From Clostridia bacterium (GTDB lineage Bacteria > Bacillota > Clostridia > Oscillospirales > Acutalibacteraceae): a DNA stretch of 64,000 nt. The notes below the pieces were generated by a model. That model made no database searches. It was given only the letters and a program-made list of their open reading frames with translations, and was not told the DNA's origin. This document shows, one piece after another, positions 18,080 to 27,961 of this stretch. Within the stretch, counting starts at the first letter, position 1; each line of letters opens with the position of its first letter. The stretch spans positions 42,358 to 106,357 of the forward strand of contig JAFODS010000069.1 of NCBI GenBank assembly GCA_017380575.1. The letters are read 5' to 3'. Both the position numbers and the translations under genes were made by a program.

Positions 18080-21000
18080 TTATTCGTAGTCGTCCTCTGC
18101 ATCCATATCCATGCCGAAATCATCTTCATAGCTTTCAGCGAACATATCTGCGAACTCGTCGATTTCCTCATCGTTTGCGATAGGATTGCCCTCTTCATCT
18201 TCAAGCTCATAACCTTCGGCACTTTCAGCATCGTTTACGTGTGTGAATGCCTTGTCATCTGAAGGAGCAAAGCCCATATCGTCGTCAAAGTTCTGCTTGA
18301 GGTCAATCTCCTGCTGATCCTTATCGTATACACGAACATCAAGACCGAGTGACTGGAGTTCCTTAACAAGAACCTTGAAGGATTCGGGAATACCTGACTG
18401 CGGGACATTGTTGCCCTTTACAATAGCTTCATAAGTCTTTACACGACCAACAACGTCGTCAGACTTAACTGTAAGAATTTCCTGAAGAGTGTAAGCTGCA
18501 CCGTAAGCTTCAAGTGCCCAAACTTCCATTTCACCGAAACGCTGACCACCAAACTGAGCTTTACCGCCGAGAGGCTGCTGTGTAACGAGTGAGTAAGGAC
18601 CTGTTGAACGAGCGTGAATCTTATCATCAACAAGGTGCAACAGCTTGAGGTAATACATGATACCAACTGTTACAGGGTTATCGAAGCGACGGCCTGTACG
18701 TCCGTCGATAAGGATTGACTTACCGTCTTCACTGAGACCTGTTTCACGGAGAGCTGCTCTGATATCTTCCTCGTGAGCACCGTCGAAGACCGGAGTCATA
18801 ACCTTCCAGCCGAGGTGACGTGCTGCGAAACCGAGGTTAACCTCAAGAACCTGACCGATGTTCATTCGGGAAGGAACACCGAGGGGGTTAAGAACGATAT
18901 CAAGCGGAGTACCATCCTCGAGGAAAGGCATATCTTCCTGCGGAAGGATTCGAGAAACAACACCCTTGTTACCGTGACGACCAGCCATCTTGTCACCTAC
19001 AGAAAGCTTACGCTTCTGAGCGATGTAGCAGCGTACAACCTTGTTTACGCCGGGGCTGAGCTCGTCGCTGTTCTCTCTTGTGAACACTTCAACGTTAACA
19101 ACGATACCGTATTCACCGTGAGGAACTCTGAGTGATGTATCACGTACTTCCTTAGCCTTTTCACCAAAGATAGCACGGAGAAGTCTTTCTTCAGGAGTAA
19201 GCTCTGTTTCACCCTTAGGTGTAACCTTACCAACGAGGATATCGCCTGAGTGAACTTCAGCACCGATACGAATGATACCTCTTTCGTCGAGGTCTTTAAG
19301 AGCGTCATCACCTACGTTCGGGATATCTCTTGTAATTTCTTCAGGTCCGAGCTTTGTATCTCTTGACTCTGTTTCATACTCTTCAATATGGATTGATGTG
19401 TAGACGTCATCTCTTACGAGCTTTTCATTGATGAGAACGGCGTCCTCGTAGTTGTAGCCTTCCCATGTCATGAAGCCAATAAGAGCATTCTTACCAAGTG
19501 AAATTTCACCGTGGTCAGTTGCGGGACCGTCTGCGATAACATCGTCTTTTTCAATGTGCTGGCCGATAGCAACGATCGGCTTCTGATTGATACATGTACC
19601 CTGGTTAGAGCGCATGAACTTTGTAAGATTGTATCTGTCGATCTGACCGTCAATATCCTTCTGAATTTCAATGAAATCAGCATTTACGTGGATAACTGTA
19701 CCTGCGTTACGGCAAAGAACAACTGTACCTGAGTCAACAGCTGCCTTATATTCCATACCTGTACCAACGATCGGAGAATCTGTCTTAAGAAGAGGCACTG
19801 CCTGACGCTGCATGTTTGAACCCATGAGTGCACGGTTTGCGTCGTCGTTCTCAAGGAAAGGAATCATGGCTGTAGCAACAGAAACGAGCATCTTCGGAGA
19901 AACGTCCATAAAGCTGACCTTTGAATTGTCAATCTCATGGAATTCGTCACGGTAACGAGCCATGACCTTTCTTCTTACGAAGCGGCCTTCCTCGTCAAGA
20001 GGTTCGTTAGCCTGTGCAACGATGAACTCGTCTTCTTCGTCTGCTGTCATATAAACAACTTCGTCAAGAACTCTGCCGTCAACAACACGACGGTACGGAG
20101 CTTCGATAAAGCCGTACTTGTTAATTTTTGCAAATGTTGCAAGGTAAGAGATAAGACCGATATTCGGACCTTCAGGAGTCTCGATCGGGCACATACGTCC
20201 GTAGTGGCTGTAGTGAACGTCTCGAACTTCGAAGCCTGCACGGTCACGTGAAAGACCGCCGGGGCCGAGAGCTGAAAGACGGCGCTTGTGAGTAAGCTCA
20301 GCAAGCGGGTTGGTCTGATCCATAAACTGTGACAACGGAGAAGAACCGAAGAACTCCTTGATTGCCATAAGAACAGGACGGATGTTGATAAGTGACTGCG
20401 GAGTGATCTTATCTTCCTCTTCCTGTGCCTGAAGAGTCATACGCTCACGAACAACTCTCTCCATACGTGCAAGACCGATACGGAACTGGTTCTGGAGAAG
20501 CTCGCCGACTGAACGGATACGACGGTTACCGAGGTGGTCGATGTCGTCTGTTCTGCCGATACCGAAAGCGATTGAGTTGATATAGTTGATTGATGAGAAG
20601 ATATCATCAATTGTGATATGGTTAGGAATAAGGTCGTTGCAACGCTCTTTAAGAGTAGCGAAGAGAGTTTCGTCATCCTCTGCTGATTCAAGGATTTCCT
20701 GAAGAACAGCGAATGAAACCTGCTCGTTGATGCCGATCTTATCAAGCTCTTCCTCTGAGAACTGAGGAACATACGGCTTAATATCAACCATACCGTTTGA
20801 AATAACCTTGATTTCCTTGTCGTCAGCAACCTTAACGTATACAACCTGTACGCCGGCCTGCTCGATGATGATAGCCTTATCCTTTGAGACTACCTCACCC
20901 TCTTCAGCGAGGATTTCGCCTGTGAGAGGAGCAATAACGGGCTGAGAAAGAGTTGCACCAACGATTCTGTCGAAAAGAGAAAGCTTCTTATTATACTTAT

Positions 21001-21820
21001 ATCTGCCGACTCTTGAAATATCGTAACGGTACTGATCAAAGAAAAGATTGTCAAGATGAGTCTGAGCTGTTTCGAGAGTTGCAGGCTCACCGGGACGAAG
21101 CTTTTTGAAAACTTCCATAAGAGCTTCTTCTGTGTTCTGAGTTTCGTCCTTTTCGAGTGTTGCCTCGATTTTCGGGTCGTAACCGAAGAACTCACGGATT
21201 TCAGCATTTGAGCTGAGACCTAAAGCTCTGATAAATGTTGTGATATAGATTTTTCTGTTTTTATCGATACGGACGTAGAAAATATCGTTAACATCTGTTT
21301 CATACTCGAGCCATGCACCACGGTTAGGAATAACTGTGTTTGTGTAAAGCTCTTTACCTGTCTTATCATGGGTCATATCATAGTATACGCCCGGAGAACG
21401 AACAAGCTGAGAAACGATAGCGCGCTCTGCACCGTTAATGATGAAAGTACCACTTTCAGTCATTATCGGGAAATCACCCATATAAACTTCGCTTTCTTTA
21501 ACAACACCTGTTTCCTTGTTAAGCAAACGAGTCTTAACGCGCATAGGTGCAGAATAGGAAGTATCGCGTTCCTTACATTCTCTGATTGTGTACTTCGGCT
21601 TGTCGTCCATTCTGTAATCGACAAACTTAAGCACCCAGTTACCTGTGTAATCGGTAATGTCTGCGATGTCTCTGAATACCTCTTTGAGACCGACATCCAA
21701 GAACCACTGATACGAGTCTTTCTGGATTTCAATGAGGTTTGGCATACTCATAACCTCTTTGATTTTTCCGAAACTCATTCGGGTCTTGCCACCCCTTGTT
21801 ACGGGAGAAACATTCACCAT
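18080..21820 (-). CDS. rpoB: DNA-directed RNA polymerase subunit beta
   Basis: This core RNA polymerase subunit forms one pincer and the rifampicin pocket. The 1246-residue protein contains [25 protein letters not shown] followed by [22 protein letters not shown], the rifampicin-region signature. It also has [18 protein letters not shown] and, near the C-terminus, [24 protein letters not shown]. The last about 65 residues form a highly acidic tail ending AEDDYE. No rplJ/rplL genes precede it here; its upstream neighbour is an intergenic repeat island, and it has its own promoter. Confidence 0.98.
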   Translation of the reverse strand: MVNVSPVTRGGKTRMSFGKIKEVMSMPNLIEIQKDSYQWFLDVGLKEVFRDIADITDYTGNWVLKFVDYRMDDKPKYTIRECKERDTSYSAPMRVKTRLLNKETGVVKESEVYMGDFPIMTESGTFIINGAERAIVSQLVRSPGVYYDMTHDKTGKELYTNTVIPNRGAWLEYETDVNDIFYVRIDKNRKIYITTFIRALGLSSNAEIREFFGYDPKIEATLEKDETQNTEEALMEVFKKLRPGEPATLETAQTHLDNLFFDQYRYDISRVGRYKYNKKLSLFDRIVGATLSQPVIAPLTGEILAEEGEVVSKDKAIIIEQAGVQVVYVKVADDKEIKVISNGMVDIKPYVPQFSEEELDKIGINEQVSFAVLQEILESAEDDETLFATLKERCNDLIPNHITIDDIFSSINYINSIAFGIGRTDDIDHLGNRRIRSVGELLQNQFRIGLARMERVVRERMTLQAQEEEDKITPQSLINIRPVLMAIKEFFGSSPLSQFMDQTNPLAELTHKRRLSALGPGGLSRDRAGFEVRDVHYSHYGRMCPIETPEGPNIGLISYLATFAKINKYGFIEAPYRRVVDGRVLDEVVYMTADEEDEFIVAQANEPLDEEGRFVRRKVMARYRDEFHEIDNSKVSFMDVSPKMLVSVATAMIPFLENDDANRALMGSNMQRQAVPLLKTDSPIVGTGMEYKAAVDSGTVVLCRNAGTVIHVNADFIEIQKDIDGQIDRYNLTKFMRSNQGTCINQKPIVAIGQHIEKDDVIADGPATDHGEISLGKNALIGFMTWEGYNYEDAVLINEKLVRDDVYTSIHIEEYETESRDTKLGPEEITRDIPNVGDDALKDLDERGIIRIGAEVHSGDILVGKVTPKGETELTPEERLLRAIFGEKAKEVRDTSLRVPHGEYGIVVNVEVFTRENSDELSPGVNKVVRCYIAQKRKLSVGDKMAGRHGNKGVVSRILPQEDMPFLEDGTPLDIVLNPLGVPSRMNIGQVLEVNLGFAARHLGWKVMTPVFDGAHEEDIRAALRETGLSEDGKSILIDGRTGRRFDNPVTVGIMYYLKLLHLVDDKIHARSTGPYSLVTQQPLGGKAQFGGQRFGEMEVWALEAYGAAYTLQEILTVKSDDVVGRVKTYEAIVKGNNVPQSGIPESFKVLVKELQSLGLDVRVYDKDQQEIDLKQNFDDDMGFAPSDDKAFTHVNDAESAEGYELEDEEGNPIANDEEIDEFADMFAESYEDDFGMDMDAEDDYE

Positions 21821-21949
21821 TGACTAACCACTCCGTTCTTTTTATTTTCGTCCGTGTTTGTTGTGAATTTACTAGTAATTCCGACTGAAAAGCCCTTATT
21901 TTTTGGCATAGTTTGCCCTACCCAAAAATACCCAAGGACATTTCAATCC

Positions 21950-21979
21950 ATTATAATAGTTGTAACATTATAATACAAC
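21950..21979 (-). promoter_or_regulatory. rpoB promoter with an internal inverted repeat
   Basis: On the minus strand TTGTAT (21973-21978) and TATAAT (21950-21955) are 17 bases apart. A 6-bp inverted repeat GTTGTA-N9-TACAAC (21959-21979) lies across the -35 element and spacer. It could be an operator, but it could also be chance in AT-rich sequence. The 5' leader to the rpoB ATG is about 120 bases. Confidence 0.6.
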
Positions 21980-22086
21980 CTTTTAAAGATGTCAAGCGGT
22001 ATTTTGAAAATTTTCGGAAATATTTTATGATAAGTCTGTAGGCAAAATTATTAATGTATATAGTAGAAATTTTTTCTGTTGCAAAA

Positions 22087-22590
22087 AAATGCCAAATTTG
22101 GGTTTGTTGAGATGTTTTGTGTTACGCAATTATTTAGGTTTCGTAGTATCTCATAGCGCCCCTGAAAGGGGAGCTGGCACGGCTATGCCGTGACTGAGGG
22201 GTGTTGCGTAGCAACAAAAGTTCAAAAGCTTATTATTCAAAGCCCTTCGGGCACCCCTTTGTCGTTTCACGACATTTCCCCTTTCAGGAGAAATAGCTCG
22301 ATTTTTATATTTACAAAAGAATTCAAACATACCGACAAATTCGGGTTTGTGGAGTTCTTTGATTCCGCACAATCTATCTCTGTGCGCGTAGGGAGCGGCC
22401 TCCCGGACGGTCCGCAGATTCTGCTGAGTTAACGGACGGTCGAGGACGCCCGTCCCTACGCAGTTGACTGAAATAAGGTTCGTAGGGGCTGATATTATCT
22501 GACCGACATTTTGCACATTTCTGACGGGACGTCGAGGACGTCGTCCCCTACAATAATAATTTGAAAATTGCTCCACAAACCCGAATTTGT
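22087..22590. repeat. Intergenic repeat island 1
   Basis: This non-coding island lies between rpoB and the LRR-dockerin gene. It contains three copies of a palindromic unit whose core reads AAATTCGGGTTTGT (variant near 22093-22107, direct at 22335-22350, inverted at 22575-22590). The direct and inverted copies bracket the segment 22335-22590. A run of G/C-rich hairpins (22157-22290) includes CACGG-CTAT-CCGTG and GTTGC-GTA-GCAAC. Two modules bounded by CGTAGGG and CCCTACG-type ends span about 22385-22455 and 22478-22550. The same three families recur together at 41,806-42,200 and 63,505-63,983. Short open frames across it are not credible genes. Apart from the rpoB promoter, I see nothing else in 21,821-22,598. 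Confidence 0.75.
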
Positions 22591-22598
22591 TAAACAAA

Positions 22599-22621
22599 AA
22601 GACCACCGCGAGGGTGGTCTT
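22599..22621 (-). terminator. Terminator of the LRR-dockerin gene
   Basis: On the minus strand AAGACCACC-CTCGC-GGTGGTCTT is followed by TTTGTTT directly after the stop codon. It is a 9-bp perfect stem with a U-rich tail. Confidence 0.9.
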
Positions 22622-22626
22622 AGTTA

Positions 22627-24333
22627 TTATAATGTTTCAATTGAACCTACTGAGAACTTAAGGATTTTAAGTGCATCAGATGAGTTTATGTTTCCGTCCT
22701 TAGTAACATCAGCTGCAGCAAGAGCTTTTTCATCAAGCTGAATACTTCCGACAGCATGCTTCAAAACCAATAAAGCATCGGATGAATTAATCATATCATC
22801 GCAGTTAAGGTCACCGATGTTGTATGTCACTTCAGTTTCCGGACCTGTGCTTTCAAAATAAATATCACCAATAAGAAGTTCAACGTTGTCGGAAGCAATA
22901 TAAATGCTATCCCACATTCTCTCGGTACCTTCATAATAAACATCCTTGATTCTACTACAGCCATTGAATGCACCGACATCAATAGTCTGAATATTAGCTG
23001 AAAGAATCACAGTCTTGATTCCTCGACAACCGCCAAATGCACCCTTACCGATTGTCTTCACACCTTTACCTACCTTCAATGTTTCGATGCCGTAACAGCC
23101 ATAAAAAGCTTCTTCTCCTATACTTGTAACACTATCAGGAATAGTTATGCTATTTATTTTGTCACAAGTATAGAATGCACGACCACCTATGGTTTTTACA
23201 CCTTCGGCAATTTTCACTTCAGTAAGTCTTAAACATTCATCAAAAGCTCCATATTCAATATTTTCAACGCTACCCGGAATATAAATTGATTCAAGTGACT
23301 CACAATACGCGAAAGCACTTTCACCAATGTCACCAACACCGTCAAACAAATTTACTGTTTTGAGGTTGAGGCAAGAGAAGAATGCACATGCATCTATATA
23401 AGTACCACCGCCTGAAATCGTTACTGTTTCAAGATTTTCGCAACTAGAAAAAGCACTGTCCTCAATTGTTTTGACGCTCGTGGGAATAGTTACCGATCTC
23501 AATGAATCAACTGCTCCAAAAGAAACTCTTGCAATCGTTTCAACTCCTTCAGGAACTGTATAATCTGAAATTACACTACCACCCGGGTATTGAAGCAACA
23601 ATGTTTTATTCTTATCAAACAACACACCGTTCTTATCACTTGAATAAAATTTATTGTTCGCATCAACGGTTATTTTTTTGAGCGATTTACAACCTGTAAA
23701 AGCACCTTCTCCGATGCTTTTTACGCTTGCAGGAATTGCTATTTCTAAAATACTACCACACGAAACAAAAGCACTTGGTGCAATGGTTTCAAGTCTATTA
23801 CCAAATATGACTGTAGTAAGGCCGTAGCATGACATAAATGCAAAAGAATCAATAGTTTTCACACCGTTACCGATGTCTATTTTTTCAAGTTTCATACTAC
23901 CCGAAAAAGCCATGTTACCGATAAATTCAACGCTATCTGGAAGTGTGATGTTAGTAATAGCTGTCGAACACAATGCATCATCGCCAATTCTCGTGACGCT
24001 ATTAGGAATCGTAATGTTATACAAGTTTTCGCAACCACCAAAGGCATTGTTACCAATAGTTGTAACACCGTCTTCGATTATTACCGTTTTGATGTACGCT
24101 CTAAGATCTTCCCATGGTAAGGAATCGTCATATTCCCAATCAACATAATTCCCATACCCATCATTTTTTCCCATAGCACCCTCACCGCTTACAACGAACT
24201 CGCCTGTCGCAGCGTTGAATGACCATGTAACATTTTTACCGCATTTTCCGCCTAACGGTGCCGCCGTAGCTAAAAAGGTCGTCATTGTCAGTAACATTAC
24301 TACAACTAATAAAATTGAAACAATTTTTTTCAT
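22627..24333 (-). CDS. Secreted BspA-type leucine-rich-repeat protein with C-terminal type I dockerin
   Basis: This is an exported surface or cellulosome-type protein of 568 residues. The start is ATG 24333, ideally spaced from GGAGGTG; an upstream in-frame ATG at 24363 has no such site. A signal peptide (KKIVSILLVVVMLLTMTTFLATAA) is followed by about 17 LRR_5-type repeats of the form SVTSIGEEAFYGCYGIETLKV, which in other proteins form an adhesive solenoid. The last about 65 residues hold two calcium-loop/helix repeats (DLNCDDMINSSDALLVLKHAVG and DVTKDGNINSSDALKILKFSVG), a type I dockerin duplication. By family knowledge a dockerin docks onto a cohesin, so this protein should be attached to a scaffoldin encoded elsewhere. 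No enzymatic domain is visible. Confidence 0.92.
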   Translation of the reverse strand: MKKIVSILLVVVMLLTMTTFLATAAPLGGKCGKNVTWSFNAATGEFVVSGEGAMGKNDGYGNYVDWEYDDSLPWEDLRAYIKTVIIEDGVTTIGNNAFGGCENLYNITIPNSVTRIGDDALCSTAITNITLPDSVEFIGNMAFSGSMKLEKIDIGNGVKTIDSFAFMSCYGLTTVIFGNRLETIAPSAFVSCGSILEIAIPASVKSIGEGAFTGCKSLKKITVDANNKFYSSDKNGVLFDKNKTLLLQYPGGSVISDYTVPEGVETIARVSFGAVDSLRSVTIPTSVKTIEDSAFSSCENLETVTISGGGTYIDACAFFSCLNLKTVNLFDGVGDIGESAFAYCESLESIYIPGSVENIEYGAFDECLRLTEVKIAEGVKTIGGRAFYTCDKINSITIPDSVTSIGEEAFYGCYGIETLKVGKGVKTIGKGAFGGCRGIKTVILSANIQTIDVGAFNGCSRIKDVYYEGTERMWDSIYIASDNVELLIGDIYFESTGPETEVTYNIGDLNCDDMINSSDALLVLKHAVGSIQLDEKALAAADVTKDGNINSSDALKILKFSVGSIETL

Positions 24334-24382
24334 TTTAACACCTCCATTTTTTACAAATCCCATTTAATTAAGGATTTCTTGC

Positions 24383-24411
24383 ATAATATCATACTTCTGG
24401 AAATTTTGCAA
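24383..24411 (-). promoter_or_regulatory. Promoter of the LRR-dockerin gene
   Basis: On the minus strand TTGCAA (24406-24411) and TATTAT (24383-24388) have 17-base spacing. The region between here and the phosphohexomutase stop also holds a fragment reading CGTCCCCTAC (about 24476-24485), resembling half of the repeat-island module. Confidence 0.6.
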
Positions 24412-24503
24412 ATTTTGTTGCAACATACACCTTGCCCTTACGATTTTATTTGCTTAATTAAAACATACTTACGCTCGTCCCCTACAAAATTTATTGCAAA
24501 TTT

Positions 24504-26021
24504 TTATGCATCAATAAACTTCTCAATCGGTGTCAGGTCAAGGAGGTCGAATTTTCTGATGAACTCATAGAAATCCTTTGCGATTTTCATAACTCCGCCC
24601 TCTTCGTTGCTTTCGATGTTAAGGGGCATAATCGGGTCGTGGACGCTGAGACGGAGAAGAAGCCAGCCGTTACCGTTTTCGGAATCTGCTGAAATACGCA
24701 TACCCTCGCGGTTATCGTCGGCAATCTTCCAGCCTTCTCTGCCGTTATAATACTTTTCAAGCTCTGCGATAACGTTCTCACCGTATGACTTGAAATCTTC
24801 ACAATTGATTGCAAAACGCAATTCCTTCTCTTCAACAGGCTGTTCAAGAGGAGCAAGGATATCCTGAAGCGCGTTTCCTGTTTTATCTCTTGCGATGAGG
24901 ATAACGATTTTTGTCATAAGGTATGCACCGTCATCAAGGTAGTAATTCTCCTTGAACGCGGCGTGGCCTGAGGTTTCGATTGCAAGAGGGCAGAATGTTC
25001 CGTTGTTATTAAGCTCAATCTGCTTGTTGATAACGTTCTTATATCCCCTCTTGAAGCGGTAATGCTCACCGCCGATTGATTCGATATAAGTTTTAAGTCC
25101 GTCGGAAGTTACGGAGTCGGTTACAATCACACCGCTGTCGTGACCCTCAAGTGCAATATATGAAGCGAGTGCAACAAGACGGTTACGGTTGATTTCCTCA
25201 CCGTCACGGTCAACGCATCCTGCACGGTCAACGTCTGTGTCAAAGATTATACCGAAATCTGCCTTGCTGTTTATAACCGCTGAACAGATTGATTTCATTG
25301 CATCTGCATTTTCGGGATTCGGAATATGATTCGGGAACATTCCGTCAGGCTCAAGGAACTGACTGCCTTCTGTATCCGCACCGAGAGGTTTAAGAACATT
25401 CTCCGCATAGAATCCGCCGACGCCGTTACCTGCATCGACGATGATTTTAAATCCATCAAGTGGCTTTTCGTAGTTTTCGGCATTTACGCCTTTCTTAATC
25501 ATCTCGCGAAGGTGAGCCGCATAATCAGACATATAGTCTACATCCGTAAGCTTTGCGCTGTCGGCAACAATGCCGTCGATATTTATACTTTCCGCTTTTT
25601 CAAGAAGCGTTGCGATGTCACTTCCCTCAAGACCGCCGTCGGGAGTAAAGAATTTAAGTCCGTTTCTTTCCCACGGGTGGTGGCTTGCTGTTATCTGTAC
25701 CGCACCGTCACACTTAAGGTCAAGGCTTGACATAAACATTGCAGGTGTTGAAGCAAGACCGCAGTTTTTTACACTTACACCGAGAGAGGAAAGTGTATCG
25801 GCAACAGCTTTGATGATTCGCGGACCTGATACACGTGAATCCCTGCCCACGGAAACGCTGAGCTCCGCAAAATCTTTATTGTTTCTTTCCGAAAGCCATT
25901 GTGCAAAAGCAACTGTTATTTTTGAAACGACCTTATCACTGAGGAAAAGCTTTTCTTCTGAATACTCAACAGCACCGTAGCCTCTTATATCAGTACCGCT
26001 TTTAAAACCCTTTAAACTCAT
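24504..26021 (-). CDS. Phosphohexomutase (phosphoglucomutase/phosphomannomutase family)
   Basis: This cytoplasmic alpha-D-phosphohexomutase would interconvert hexose 1- and 6-phosphates via a phosphoserine enzyme. The 505-residue protein has the active-serine loop QITASHHPWERNG (Ser113; the usual Asn of TASHNP is His), the metal loop FDTDVDRAG, a sugar-binding loop LAIETSGHAAFKENYYLDDGAY and a C-terminal phosphate-binding domain. The exact substrate (glucose, mannose or glucosamine) cannot be read from the sequence. It starts at ATG 26021, overlapping the upstream stop by 4 bases, and is the last gene of the M42-led operon. Confidence 0.9.
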   Translation of the reverse strand: MSLKGFKSGTDIRGYGAVEYSEEKLFLSDKVVSKITVAFAQWLSERNNKDFAELSVSVGRDSRVSGPRIIKAVADTLSSLGVSVKNCGLASTPAMFMSSLDLKCDGAVQITASHHPWERNGLKFFTPDGGLEGSDIATLLEKAESINIDGIVADSAKLTDVDYMSDYAAHLREMIKKGVNAENYEKPLDGFKIIVDAGNGVGGFYAENVLKPLGADTEGSQFLEPDGMFPNHIPNPENADAMKSICSAVINSKADFGIIFDTDVDRAGCVDRDGEEINRNRLVALASYIALEGHDSGVIVTDSVTSDGLKTYIESIGGEHYRFKRGYKNVINKQIELNNNGTFCPLAIETSGHAAFKENYYLDDGAYLMTKIVILIARDKTGNALQDILAPLEQPVEEKELRFAINCEDFKSYGENVIAELEKYYNGREGWKIADDNREGMRISADSENGNGWLLLRLSVHDPIMPLNIESNEEGGVMKIAKDFYEFIRKFDLLDLTPIEKFIDA

Positions 26022-26698
26022 AACATCGCCCTTTCATCTGAAACTGATTTCAAGAATTTGTATATACCTTCAAAACCTTTGTATATTTCCTTAAGCTCAT
26101 CAATAAGCTTTTCGCTTTCAAGTGTCTGAAAATCTGTGCGCTGTGCGATAAAGTGCATATCCTTTATATGATAATAAGGCTCGATTTCGGGAATCGGATC
26201 ACCCGGCTTCGGCTTTTTATAAAACTCGGGAGAGTAAAGTCCGCCTACTCTTTCCGCATCCTCAACAGCCTTCAGAAACTCCTGCGGACGTTCAATCAAC
26301 GCCTTGCGGTAAAGTTCAAGATAAGTCGCATCAACCCAGAACATTCCGACACCGTATGACCAGAAATTCTGAGTAACCTCAAACCACATGCACGGATAAT
26401 TCTGCCATTCGTGCTTGTTTCGCATAAACATTATCCAGAGATTGTCACGGTAGAGATGCTTATCCTTCGAATAACGGGTATCACGGAAGAAACGCGACAC
26501 CATCTTTACGGGATCAGTCATCACCTTATCGTCAATCTCATAAATCTGCGGAACGATTTCAGCGGCAATCTGCCTCATCGGGATTGTGAATCCTTCCTTG
26601 AGTTCCTGCTTGTGCTCTTCGTAAAACATACGGCTGTTTTCGAATCTGTTCTGAGCTGCAAGGAAAAGCACATCAGGTTTTATTCCGTTATAAGCCAA
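26018..26698 (-). CDS. DUF2461 family protein
   Basis: This is a 226-residue cytoplasmic protein of unknown function. It resembles the DUF2461 (TIGR02453) family, with the N-terminal NRFENSRMFYEEHKQELKE segment, a central motif FRDTRYSKDKHLYRDNLWIMF and the aromatic-rich WFEVTQNFWSYGVGMFWVDATYLELYR. It has no signal peptide or membrane segment. It is sandwiched, with near-zero spacing, between the aluminium-resistance-family PLP gene and the phosphohexomutase, so all three are co-transcribed. No biochemical role is established for the family. Confidence 0.8.
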   Translation of the reverse strand: MAYNGIKPDVLFLAAQNRFENSRMFYEEHKQELKEGFTIPMRQIAAEIVPQIYEIDDKVMTDPVKMVSRFFRDTRYSKDKHLYRDNLWIMFMRNKHEWQNYPCMWFEVTQNFWSYGVGMFWVDATYLELYRKALIERPQEFLKAVEDAERVGGLYSPEFYKKPKPGDPIPEIEPYYHIKDMHFIAQRTDFQTLESEKLIDELKEIYKGFEGIYKFLKSVSDERAML

Positions 26699-27961
26699 TT
26701 AAATCAGTCCTCTTTCTGCCATTTTCTGTGCTGCAAGCATTATACCCATTTTTGCACTATGGAAGTTAAGTCCGCCCTGCATCCATGCCGCGTAAGGCTC
26801 CCTGAGCGGAGCATCGGCTGAAAGCTCGATTGAAGCACCGCCTATGAATGCACCTGCCGCCATAATAACCTTACTGTCATAACCGGGCATATCCCACGGT
26901 TCGGGAGTTACAAAGGCATCTATCGGTGCACCCGACTGCATACCCTGGCAGAATGCAATAAGGTTTTCTTCATTGCGGAGAAGGACACTCTGAACAATGT
27001 CAAAACGAGGATCAGTCGATGTCGGAGTTGTGCCGAAGCCGAACTGCTCGAAGAGTGCCGCTGTGAAATAAGCCGCCTTTATCGCCTCACCTACTGTATG
27101 CGGAGCAAAGAAGATACCCATAAACAGCTCACGGCTCATTCCGAGAGTTGCACCGACTTCCCTGCCAAGACCCGGTGTTGTAAGGCGGTATGAAATCTTT
27201 TCAACAAGGTCCGCACGTCCTGCGACGTAACCGCCTGTACGTGCAAGTCCGCCGCCTGCATTCTTGATAAGTGAGCCTGCAATGATATCTGCACCGACCT
27301 GTGTCGGTTCAATCGTCTGTGTAAATTCACCGTAGCAGTTGTCGACCATAATATCGGCATCGCTGTTAGCCTTTACAACCTTTGCAATTTCACCGATTTC
27401 TTCGCAAGAAAGACTCGGACGAAGAGAATAGCCTCTTGAACGCTGTATGTAAACAAGCTTGATTTTTTCTTTTGTAACAGCTTCCTTGATTGCTTCAAGG
27501 TCGGGCTTACCGTCCTTAAGGTCAACCTGCTTGTAAATAATTCCGTAATCTGCAAGTGAACCGTCGCCCTTACCGTCAATACCGATAACAGAATGAATTG
27601 TATCGTACGGAGTGCCTGTTACACAGAGCATAACATCACCCGGACGAAGCATACCGTAAAGGGCAACCGCGAGAGTATGAGTACCGCAGGTGAAGTTGTG
27701 ACGTACGAGGGCGTCCTCTGCTCCGACAATTTCCGCAAAGACTTTGTCAATAACCTCGCGTCCTCTGTCGCCGTAACCGTAGCCTGTGCTTTCAGCAAAC
27801 ATACTTTCACTTACATGGTTATTGATAAAAGCCGAAAGAACCTTCTGCTGATTATACTCTGCAATTTCATCGGTGGTTGTAAACTGAGGCTTTATAAGCT
27901 CAAGTGCCTTTTCAGCCGCATCGCTTACCTTCTGATCTATCTTAAAAAAGTTTTGTTTCAT
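26699..27961 (-). CDS. PLP-dependent enzyme of the aluminium-resistance/methionine gamma-lyase-like family
   Basis: This 420-residue PLP enzyme matches COG4100, often named aluminium resistance protein or cystathionine beta-lyase-like. Visible motifs are FAESTGYGYGDRGREVIDKVFAEI near the N-terminus, HNFTCGTHTLAVALYGMLRPGD, the cofactor Asp region DIMVDNCYGEFTQ, and the likely Schiff-base lysine in AGSLIKNAGGGLARTGGYVAG. The physiological substrate is uncertain; a sulfur amino acid lyase role is inferred from family membership only. It overlaps the upstream GNAT gene by 20 bases. Confidence 0.85.
   Translation of the reverse strand: MKQNFFKIDQKVSDAAEKALELIKPQFTTTDEIAEYNQQKVLSAFINNHVSESMFAESTGYGYGDRGREVIDKVFAEIVGAEDALVRHNFTCGTHTLAVALYGMLRPGDVMLCVTGTPYDTIHSVIGIDGKGDGSLADYGIIYKQVDLKDGKPDLEAIKEAVTKEKIKLVYIQRSRGYSLRPSLSCEEIGEIAKVVKANSDADIMVDNCYGEFTQTIEPTQVGADIIAGSLIKNAGGGLARTGGYVAGRADLVEKISYRLTTPGLGREVGATLGMSRELFMGIFFAPHTVGEAIKAAYFTAALFEQFGFGTTPTSTDPRFDIVQSVLLRNEENLIAFCQGMQSGAPIDAFVTPEPWDMPGYDSKVIMAAGAFIGGASIELSADAPLREPYAAWMQGGLNFHSAKMGIMLAAQKMAERGLI

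Noticed and set aside
22151-22606. 151-codon frame in repeat island 1
   Set aside because: It is composed entirely of repeat sequence, with a biased Arg/Pro/Val translation and no ribosome site. Similar frames appear in the other islands.
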